Source: Seiridium cupressi
Taxonomy: Eukaryota; Ascomycota; Sordariomycetes; Amphisphaeriales; Sporocadaceae
Direction: 5' to 3'
DNA: 64,000 nucleotides
NCBI GenBank assembly: GCA_036674765.1
Contig: JARVKI010000007.1
Location: 62,001 to 126,000, forward strand
Shown here one piece after another: positions 56,298 through 64,000 of the stretch (position 1 is the stretch's first letter; each line of letters opens with the position of its first letter). The position numbers and the translations under genes were made by a program. Below the pieces are notes generated by a model. It saw only the letters and a program-made list of their open reading frames with translations. It did no database searches and was not told the DNA's origin.

Positions 56298-57373
56298 ATG
56301 TCTGCTCAACTCCAACACGAAGCTGCCTTCGAAGCAGGTATAGTGGGCTTCTTGTACCGACAGTGGCTGATACGCAGAAAAACAGTACCAGCTAGAACGA
56401 GCTTAGAAGACCATACAGCCATTGTCACAGGATCAAACGGAGGCCTTGGGTTGGAATCATGCCGACAATTGCTCCAGCTAGGCCTGTCAACACTGATCAT
56501 GGGTGTTCGGTCCATCAGCAAAGGGGAGGATGCGGCAAAGGGTCTGAGAGAATCTTTCCCCAGCGCCGCTATCAAGATCTGGCACGTCGATATGGAAAGC
56601 TACGACTCCATCAGGAATTTTGCGGCACAATGTGAGAGCCTTGAGCGTATAGACATTACCATCCTGAATGCCGGCGTCCAGAGCTACGCATACAAGCGTG
56701 TAGAGGCGACAGGGCATGAACTCTGTCTTCAAGTGAACTACTTCTCAACAGCGTTGCTCTCTATTTTGTTGCTCCCAGTACTGAGAGCCAAGAGGCACAG
56801 CGCTTCACGTCCACCTGTACTTGACATTGTCACGTCCGACACTGCTTACTGGACGAGTCTAGACCCCGAACGTCCTGTGGTTGCGCAACTCGATCGAGAG
56901 GAGGGTTTTGATGAACACAAACAGTACATGGGAACGAAGCTACTAGAGATGTTTTTCGTGGTCAAACTTGCAGAGCAGGTTAGCGCCGCCGATATTATCA
57001 TCAACATGGCCAATCCAGGATTCACTACTGGTACCGCGATTGGGGGTGGTAGCCCTAATACCGCGAATGCAATGTTCAAACTATTTAAATGGATGACGGC
57101 AAGAAGCATCGAGGTTGGTGCTAGCACCTACGTCGATGCTACGGTCGTTCAAGGGAAATCTAGCCATGGAAGCTTCTGTAGCGACTGGTCGCTCCGACCG
57201 TGAGTACTGAAAGTCAAGTGATCGCTCCGAATGTTTCTGACCAAGACCATAGATATAATGCTCTGTTGTACACCGAGGACGGACAGAAGATCAAAGAGAG
57301 GTTGTGGGAAGAGACTATGGAAGAGCTTAACTTTGCGGGCGCATCGAAAATCGTGCAGAGTATGCAAAACTGA
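56298..57373 (+). CDS. short-chain dehydrogenase/reductase (retinol-dehydrogenase/WWOX-like)
   Basis: Predicted 340 residues from exons 56298-57199 and 57253-57373. The NAD(P)-binding motif is HTAIVTGSNGGLGLESCRQLL at about residue 40. The NAG motif follows as ITILNAGVQSY. The active-site order is Asn in LQVNYFSTALLSILL, Ser in LDIVTSD, and then YMGTKLLEMF with the Tyr-x3-Lys. The Gly-rich cofactor loop reads MANPGFTTG. Exon 2 adds the tail YNALLYTEDGQKIKERLWEETMEEL, typical of fungal SDRs of the retinol-dehydrogenase-like group. It likely reduces or oxidises a hydrophobic carbonyl or alcohol with NAD(P)(H). Without the intron the frame stops at once after 57199, so exon 2 was added on homology. 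Confidence 0.88.
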
Positions 57374-57699
57374 TTTTGCTTCATTTTCATCTTTTACTTT
57401 TCATACAAATTGGCATCCGGTCCATGATAATCCATTGTTCTATTGGCGGATCATGGCTTGAATGTTTCAAAGTAGTTGCTTATCTAGCAAGCGAATTGAT
57501 AGCCACCATGCATCACATTGCAACCACACCTAAACTGGGGAAATCGAAACAGCAATCTCTCCTTTCAGTAAACGGTAAAGCTTTCCACGAACGGACGATC
57601 AAACGGACTTAAGTTCAACAAAAGAGGCAACGGTCGAAATTCCCTTGAATAACCTCAGACAGTTATGGGTACTATGTCGTTGAGGATATTGCCCACCAT

Positions 57700-58055
57700 A
57701 GCACTCTCTCAAGCCGAGATTAACGCAGTTCAGTGTCGTTCCATTTTGCCCAGCCCCGTCGGCCAGAACCGTCCAATGTCTTTTATAAACAAAGCCCAGA
57801 TCCGCTGGTATCAAATAGGCGATCAGTGTATAGACCGGCGCTTAAATGTCGTCCTCGATTACAGTGATTTTTGCGTTGCTCTTCAGCGATACCACCTACC
57901 TTGTGGGTAGTGGATGGAATAGATGGTACCAAGAATAACAGTTCGCCGAAGCACCTCGGGTTGCAAGCTCGAGTTCAATTACTCGGCCGATGTTCCTCGA
58001 TGCTCCAGCCATCAAAGCGACCTTCCCGTCAAGTGGGCGCTTGTGAGCGCAGGTA
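57700..58055 (-). pseudogene. SDR (FabG-like) gene remnant
   Basis: On the minus strand, 58052 to about 57935 reads RPLDGKVALMAGASRNIGRVIELELATRGA, the Rossmann opening of a classical short-chain reductase with TG changed to AG. Further along, about 57742-57713, NGTTLNCVNLGL matches the 'G-x-T-V-N-C-V-N-P-G' cofactor region of such enzymes. The two pieces lie in different frames and the catalytic Tyr-Lys region is unreadable. This is a dead copy, not a fragment of the intact SDR at 56298, which belongs to another subgroup and strand. Confidence 0.55.
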
Positions 58056-59238
58056 CAAACGTGTTCGCTCCCTTTGTCATGCAGTGGCTTTTCACAAGCC
58101 TCTGAGATTATTTCGCACAGGGAATGCCGAGGCAGTGGAGGCAGTGGAGGCCGTACGAGACCGGCTTGTTTATTTGTGCGATTACAGAAACAAGGTGAAA
58201 GAGACTGATATATCCGTTGATTCGTATAACTGTGAATCTGACCTCCGTAACCTACCGGCATCGAGCTACAAACGCCCAAGAGGATTATCAGTTAAGTCGC
58301 TGGATCTAGGTAGGTTTCCACGTATTATCCTATGACACGATACATATAATCGATATTGATGATCAGCTTAGCATTATGCCTCATAAACACCAATAAGGCG
58401 TGCTGGATATGGATCGTTCTTGCAGCGTGGCCGCGACGTGGGTATTGGCGACGTGACACCGACCTTAACATATAGCGAAGTCCCAGTGAGCACGGTGACA
58501 ACCACCAAACCACGTAACATATAGAGGTACAACACATGACCTTGCAGAGTTGGTATGGAGCGACCGGAACCCCTTCGATAATCTCTTTGACATGCAAGAC
58601 AGCAATTGGCTTTTGAGTCTTCGGGCAATTTATGATGGGCGGCATCGCTTCAGATAGAGGCTCGGCCGGTGTTGTGGCGCCCCCAACGGTAGCGTTTTCA
58701 CTCCGCCGTTCAATCCACCACGCGCTACAAAACCTGGACACTTATCCCAGCCTAGCGGGCCGCAGCCTGTAGCGAGTGCTACCCATGCGGCTTCCAACTG
58801 CCCCAATCAGCACCGAGCACTTGCTAAACATAAACCTTGGCGGCTACCCGCCAGCTCGCGTGTCTCCCACGCTGCCGAGCCTACGACGATTACTGGACAG
58901 AAGGCCCGGAGCGCAATGTCATGAGAATCACAAGCCGACAGATGTCCCATCGCCCCTAACAGGTGGCGTCGGAGGTCTGATGGGATTTCGGATTGGCGTC
59001 CTACTACGCCTGGTCAATACCCTGGTCGATTACCAAGAACTGATCGAGCTGATGGGTTATGGCAGATTGACCAGCGTCAAATGGTGGGCGACATAAGATC
59101 CATCATGGCCCTCTGCCGTGTGCGCCTCTCGGCGATCTCGTCGAACCTACCGCTGACGAGTCTGCACGTTGTCGCCGTGTACTTGACGAACGAATACCCC
59201 AGTGCGTGTTGCCCGCCGTAACATCAATATCCCAGACA
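58056..59238. other. intergenic region
   Basis: No gene is recognised. A minus-strand frame at 58325-58741 is protein-like in places but matches no family I know. It includes a tandem gcagtggag doublet near 58133. The true first exon of the phosphatase may lie at the right end. Confidence 0.4.
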
Positions 59239-60209
59239 ATGGGTTCCGGCCAATCCACCACAGCGGCCCCTGGCCCTACGATGTACACGGCGACCGCTTC
59301 CGCTTCTGTCGCCGCTGCTCAGGCGACCGCGCTCACCTTGAGCCCGACTAGTAGCGTCTCGGGCAAGACCTTTGACCGCTTCGTCCAGATCTTCCTTGAA
59401 AACCAGGACTTCGACATTGCGGCCGGCGATCGTGAGTGTCAACCGGCCCACGGGTTGCGATCCGCCTGAACTAATAACCGTTCGCAGCCAACCTAGCATA
59501 CCTTGCGACACAGGGAATATTGCTCGACAACTACTACTCGATCACACATCCCTCGCAGCCGAACTACATCGCCGCTGCCGGAGCTAGCACACATGGCGTT
59601 CTTCTCGACACCTCCTCGCGCATATCCTCCGACGTTGAAACGATCGTCGACCTGCTCGAGGCTGGCGGGGTGAGCTGGAGTCTATACCAGGAGGATATGC
59701 CTTACTCGGGCTTCGAGGGAGACTACGTCAACCAAAAGACTGGCGCCAATGATTATGTTCGGAAGCACAACCCTCTCATGAGCTACGACTCCGTCACCGA
59801 AGACACGAACCGCCTCGCCAAGTCCAAAAACTTTACTCTCTTCAACCGCGACCTCGCTGCCAATACCCTGCCTCAATGGATGTTCATCACGCCCAACATG
59901 ACGAACGATGGGCATGACACGAGCGTAACTGTGGCCGGGAACTGGGCGCGCTCGTTCCTCACTCCTTTGCTGTCGAATGAGAACTTCAATACTGACAAGA
60001 CGTTGATTGTGTTGACTTTTGATGAGTGTGAGAACTACTTGGCTGAAAACAGGGTCTTTACAGTGTTACTCGGTGGCGCGGTTTCCGGACAGGAGGGCAC
60101 TACGGATTCAACCAGCTACAACCATTATAGTCTGACCAAGACGGTCGAGGACAATTGGGCACTAGGTGATCTCGGGGAGAACGACGTTGATGCCATTGCA
60201 TTCTTCTAG
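59239..60209 (+). CDS. acid phosphatase / phosphoesterase family protein (start uncertain)
   Basis: Fungal PhoA-type acid phosphatase of the Phosphoesterase (phospholipase-C-like) family. Exons 59239-59431 and 59488-60209; about 304 residues are visible. Motifs: FDRFVQIFLENQDFDIAAGDPNLAYLATQGI at the fold start, HPSQPNYIAAAGAS (catalytic loop), WMFITPNMTNDGHDTSV and LIVLTFDECENY (metal Asp/Glu). It should release phosphate from organic phosphates outside the cell. The ATG at 59239 gives no signal peptide, although relatives are secreted. A secretory first exon is expected upstream. An ATG at 59105 with a donor at 59202 was tested, but it joins out of frame. The 5' end is therefore unresolved or damaged. 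Confidence 0.82.
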
Positions 60210-60665
60210 GATGCTGTTCGAAATATTCAAACACAACACGGATTAAATAATCTCATATTAATGTTGCACGTTCAATTATTTTCGTGAGCACTTATCTTCT
60301 CGAGGGCATTATGGTTTTCTTCTGGGAACATCTTGCAAGCGAGAATTGCCCGTGTTTACAGTATCCTAGCATCTCAAGCAATCATTGGTTGACACCATAA
60401 GTACATGTAGCCACAATCTGCGGAACGAAATTCTATTTCTTGGCCCATCCGCGATTGCTTGCCGGATAGGGGGATCTGGTGCGGGGTCGTGATAGTTGGG
60501 TTCCAGTCAGCAACTGATAAACTTGAGCTTTCATTTAAGTACACATTGAGGGATGATTGTGAAAAGCCAACAGCTCCATGTTTGTATGAATCTTAGCAGG
60601 CACGACCTCCTGTATTGCTGTTAAGCTGCTTCATCCAACGAATCTAGCGAGGTCAGATATACATC
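60210..60665. other. intergenic region
   Basis: Between the phosphatase and the DUF4863 gene, both on the plus strand. No feature recognised. Confidence 0.5.
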
Positions 60666-61431
60666 ATGGACGGCAACAAGAGTGACCAAGCTGGGATATT
60701 GGACTTATCAAAATACCCAGCTGCTCAACAACTCGTCGATCGATGTAGCGAGTTCTCCGCGGAGGTAGAGGACCTGTAAGGCTCGTCGCACTCGGTTGCT
60801 CTTCCGTCACTAAGCTCAGTGTATACAAGCACGCCGGGCAAAGACCTCGAGGCCCGTCTGAACAAAGACTATGGCCCCGGCAACCCTTATTACGATGACT
60901 TTTGCCGCTATATCAAGCAGGGCCTGGAGGAAGGCTGGGTGGCCGAGACAGAGCTAAAGGGCCACATGTAGTAAGCCACCTGATGAGTTGTTCAATGCCC
61001 TTTGTGGCGCTTCCGGATTCGGCGTTTTCGCTCTGAGACATGAACTTCAGCTCCTGATAATTAGCTAAGCACACTCGACGAAGCGATCGCTAACACAACG
61101 GTATTGTAGCAGGCGTGGCAAGATCGCGCTGCCGAGTGCCAAGACTCGCTACTTCAGCATCACGACGGTGTGTATGGAAAGCCAGGATGAGTTCGCTGGA
61201 CAGTACCACCAGCATCCGTACGGAGAGATCAACTGCGTGGTCCAGCTGGATAAGACGGCAGAGCTTCAGGGCATGAGTGGCTGGCAAGGAGAAGGGTGGA
61301 CGTCACCTGGACCGGGCACGCATCATTATCCGCGCGTACGGGGCGGTCCTCTAGTTGCGCTTTTCTTTTTGCCTGCTGGACGCATTTCTTACAAGGCAAC
61401 TCCCGACATGCCACAACCAATAGCCATCTAA
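60666..61431 (+). CDS. DUF4863 / p-hydroxylaminobenzoate-lyase-like protein
   Basis: Predicted 195 residues from exons 60666-60775, 60815-60970 and 61110-61431. It resembles the DUF4863 cupin-like family, whose bacterial member PnbB (4-hydroxylaminobenzoate lyase) acts in nitrobenzoate breakdown. N-terminal helices (YPAAQQLVDRCSEFSAEVEDL) are followed by YGPGNPYYDDFCRYIKQGLEEGW. The core cupin strands are QYHQHPYGEINCVVQLD (two metal-type His and a Glu) and PGPGTHHYPRVRGGPLVALFFLPAGRISY. The first intron is only 39 nt. Its acceptor TAAG was chosen because it gives the family sequence EDLSVYTSTPGKD, while the next AG would break the frame. It is probably cytosolic. The substrate in fungi is not known. 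Confidence 0.75.
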
Positions 61432-61575
61432 ATCAGTGGCGGTGAAAGACAGTAGTATCCATGTATATATGCCATGTACTGCGCCTCGGTCTAGCGATCC
61501 TTCGGGCGCGACTAGTATTACAAATATAATCATGGCAAACCAGCCAATCTCTCACCAGCCGTACGATTGTTCCGC

Positions 61576-62581
61576 TCATAGGCGGGGAACACTGTGCATA
61601 CCAACACGTCTGAACTTTGCTGCGGAAGCTTCAGTCGCGTTCTCAACCCTCGTCATCATGTCATCCAAGACTGCGTCGACGATGGTTTCGTTAGTTCGGC
61701 TCCAGCCTAGACTAGTGGGAAGTCGCTCGTTTTCTACCGCGAGACGTGTTATTAGTCTTTCTGTACAGCTGCCGGGATCGCCAAGGACACACTTACCAAA
61801 CAGATACTCAACGAAGGACTTCTTCACCGTTCCAGTGACTTTGTCCCCGAGGACTATGATGTAGGCTGCCGTTTCTCCGACACTAAATGCCCCACCGACT
61901 TCGCTCATGGAGTATGTAGGGTTGGTAGCTTGGGATGTGTGGACGCGAGCGATGCGAGCTGCAGCGGCTTCTTTGATGTCGATGATGGGACCTTTCCAGT
62001 ACGATCTCGTCTCGTCAAAGACGGTCTGGTTGAAACTGTGGGAATCGTTCGTCCAGTAGTAATCTGCGCGGCTGTATTGATGCTGTCAGTCACATCTCAT
62101 TTTGGAGTATTTCGAGGTCAAGAAGATTTTCAAAAATAGTGTGATAAGAGATATGGCATCCAATAAACGGACCTCAGACTAGCATCATGCTCCAGGATGT
62201 TGTGCCGGCTAAGATTATCCAAGTCGAAGGTCGTGGCATTAGGAGTAGGGTTGGTTGTGACAGCTCGGCCGTGAAGGTACGTCGCAAGTCCCACGCCGAT
62301 GTTCAAAACTTTGTCGAAGACATCGATGGTCGTGTTCAGAGAAATTTCCTTGCCGTCATGCGGTAGGTAACCATGGTTGGCCAATGTGTTTAACATAGGG
62401 CAAGGGGCTCGCACTGGATAACAACAAGTCAGAGTCCTGTTATCAATGGTATTTTCTATGAGCTTTTACCGTCTCCAACCCCCGGAGGATGCCATTCAGG
62501 GAGGACAGAGTACCCAGAGCCAGAGCTCAGAGCAACTGCTGGGGCGACAAGGGCGCAGATGAGATTGATTCGAAGCCGCAT
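61576..62581 (-). CDS. heme-thiolate peroxidase (chloroperoxidase / unspecific peroxygenase family)
   Basis: Secreted Peroxidase_2-family enzyme of 261 residues. Exons: 62581-62470, 62413-62173, 62071-61797, 61733-61576. A signal peptide (MRLRINLICALVAPAVALSS) comes first. The axial-ligand motif is RAPCPMLNTLANHGYLP, with the heme-binding Cys at about 42. The acid-base motif is RHNILEHDASLSRADYYW, with Glu and His as in short-type peroxygenases. The C-terminal stretch FENERLPTSLGWSR is family-typical. These enzymes use H2O2 to halogenate or oxygenate organic molecules outside the cell. Several N-glycosylation sequons are present. Convergent with the DUF4863 gene, 144 bp apart. A TATA box sits upstream on the minus strand. 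Confidence 0.9.
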
Positions 62582-63514
62582 CTTGATGTTGAGATGGAGT
62601 TAAAGTGATCTGTACCATTGCTACGACTTAGAGAGGCGAACGCAAGTCAGCTTTATACAACTCGGCTGGTACAATTCTAGGACTGTGCCTCTATGTCAAT
62701 TTTTGCCGCGTAATCATCGTGGCGCGATTGGCGACTGATGATGTGACTACATGTAGAGCATAGCTGATCTGTTTGACATAGATGCTTTCGTATTCTCGGG
62801 TACTTTCGTGTCTTCAGTTGTCTCATAAGGATATAGTTACATAATCAATGCACTATATAAGGCGTTAAGGGTCTTGGATGAGTGCCGATGGTTCCGCGGC
62901 ATAGCCTCAATACTCCTTGGACCAATGGCGTGTATCGGATTACCTGTTGCCTAACGATCTGCATTCGGCACAGAAGACACTACTGTACAGCACAGATGGT
63001 AGTCAAAACATGCCGGTGAACATTGAATACTCCGAAATGCCGTTCAAGGCCTCAATTGGTGAGAAAATAGTCTACCTTTACTAATTGGAAGTACCGGTTG
63101 ATGATCGATGTACCTCCTTGTACTTGCAGGGTCCGAACGATGTAGCCAATAACCATGAAGTGGTTGTGATGTCAAGGCTTGAACCCTAGTTGCGCGGTTG
63201 CATCGCATATCTTCCAACGCGCGAAGGATTTCTCTTATACGAGATACAGGACAGCAAACACAAGTAGTGGCCACTAGGAACCAGAGTCTGGCAATTGCAC
63301 TCTGCGAAGCCATATTTGAAATTGTCATCGTCGTCATGAGATCGAAATGTTCTGACCTATCCATCGCCGTCCAAGCTGCGGACGGTTTTGTGTCGCATCG
63401 GGGCACCTGGAGAAGTGTGAGTACTAACATGCGACACGTAGCAAACACAGGTACGGTGGTACCAGGCTCCCAGTAATAGATTGTCCAATGATGAGATGAT
63501 TTACCATGTGCCAG
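62582..63514. other. intergenic region
   Basis: Upstream of the peroxidase and downstream of the P450, both on the minus strand. It contains the 10-nt palindrome core CTACATGTAG (62747-62756) and a TATATAAG near 62854 with no gene downstream on the plus strand. Confidence 0.5.
62651..62657 (-). promoter_or_regulatory. TATA box
   Basis: On the minus strand TATAAAG, about 70 nt before the peroxidase start codon. Confidence 0.45.
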
Positions 63515-64000
63515 CTAAGCCGACTTTCTCCTCCTGACTCTAACCTTGGCGTCTAAGGGTGGGATCCCGAACCCAACGAACCAAGTGTTGGGTGGTCTCT
63601 TGCCGCCATAGCTTTCGGGGAACTCCATGTCGTAGTGTGTCAACGCATAGCCAAGGATCATCTTGAACTCGAAGTCGACCAAGAACCGACCAGGACACGC
63701 ATGTTTGCCATGGTTCCAGGGCAGATACTCGGCAGACGACGACACGAAGCTTAGGTTGTTGAGCCCAGCTTTTCCTGTGGCTGCATCTACAGCCGCTTCT
63801 CGTGGGCGAGAGAACCGGAATGGATCGTACTTGAATGGTTCCTTGAATGTATTGCTGTCCGTCTGAGACTGGTATGCTAGGATAGAGACCATGGCGCCCC
63901 GGGGGAGGTGTATTCCATCTTCAGTTACCAGACCATCTTTTGCGATAACGAGGCGCTGAACAGCTCGACCGAGGAACGTATGTAAACGCAGAGTCTCCCG
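63515..64000 (-). CDS. cytochrome P450, C-terminal part (runs off right edge)
   Basis: The last 161 residues of a fungal cytochrome P450 in one exon. The right edge opens with RETLRL, the K-helix E-x-x-R motif. It is followed by the beta1 region LPRGAMVSILAYQSQTD. The meander gives EPFKYDPFRFSRPRE (PERF-type). The heme-binding loop is PWNHGKHACPGRFLVDFEFKM, with the Cys thiolate ligand and an unusual Trp-Asn-His in place of the usual F-G-x-G opening. The C-terminal beta sheet ends in VGFGIPPLDAKVRVRRRK. It is an ER-anchored monooxygenase needing a P450 reductase. W-x-H-G heme motifs of this sort occur in fungal P450s of secondary metabolism, but the substrate is unknown. Confidence 0.92.
   Translation of the reverse strand, partial: RETLRLHTFLGRAVQRLVIAKDGLVTEDGIHLPRGAMVSILAYQSQTDSNTFKEPFKYDPFRFSRPREAAVDAATGKAGLNNLSFVSSSAEYLPWNHGKHACPGRFLVDFEFKMILGYALTHYDMEFPESYGGKRPPNTWFVGFGIPPLDAKVRVRRRKSA

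Overview
The window is nuclear DNA from a filamentous ascomycete (Pezizomycotina). Most genes carry 1-7 short introns of about 40-160 nt with GT..AG ends. The protein families are typically fungal: AA9 polysaccharide monooxygenase, bZIP with DUF3425, Fungal_trans regulator, DUF7726, DUF2456, BTB protein, Dal5-type permease, heme-thiolate peroxidase. There is one intron-containing tRNA-Glu. I see no bacterial operons, phage or CRISPR. Splice junctions were chosen by reading frame and family similarity, not from transcripts.

Layout. 1-7 kb: the 5' part of an MFS transporter, a 3.1 kb gene-poor stretch holding a 250-bp MITE-like element, a sulfotransferase-like gene, and a small six-exon gene for a Cys-Pro-Val repeat protein. 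7-15 kb: a zinc alcohol dehydrogenase with a suspect splice junction, an AIF/AMID-like flavoprotein, an alpha/beta hydrolase and a DUF7726 protein. 16-28 kb: an AA9 LPMO, a KsdD-like flavoprotein, a BTB protein divergent from a damaged transcription factor, a haloacetate-dehalogenase-like hydrolase and a tartrate-dehydrogenase-like enzyme. 28-38 kb: a truncated rhodopsin-like membrane protein, a pectin methylesterase, a DUF2456 membrane protein, a dead GH43 gene and a small LPMO-like gene. 39-49 kb: a large glycosylated orphan membrane protein, an alpha/beta hydrolase, a bZIP regulator, an ADH6/7-type dehydrogenase, tRNA-Glu(CUC) and a frameshifted DUF1772 gene. 49-64 kb: a three-module endoglucanase (GH5, CBM_X2, CBM46), a Dal5-type permease divergent from an M19 dipeptidase, an SDR plus a dead SDR fragment, a phosphoesterase, a DUF4863 protein, a heme-thiolate peroxidase and a cytochrome P450 running off the right edge.

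The repertoire fits a plant-biomass-degrading or plant-associated fungus: LPMOs, pectinesterase, endoglucanase, a relic arabinofuranosidase, a peroxygenase and several NAD(P)/FAD oxidoreductases. No polyketide synthase, NRPS or terpene synthase core gene is visible, so this does not look like a classical secondary-metabolite cluster. Several genes show lesions (in-frame stops, a G9 frameshift, a displaced splice donor, dead fragments). This suggests active gene decay, although some homopolymer cases could be assembly errors.

The most unusual item is the Cys-Pro-Val repeat protein at 5129-5900. It is an exact 82-residue internal duplication in which Cys, His and intron positions all recur.
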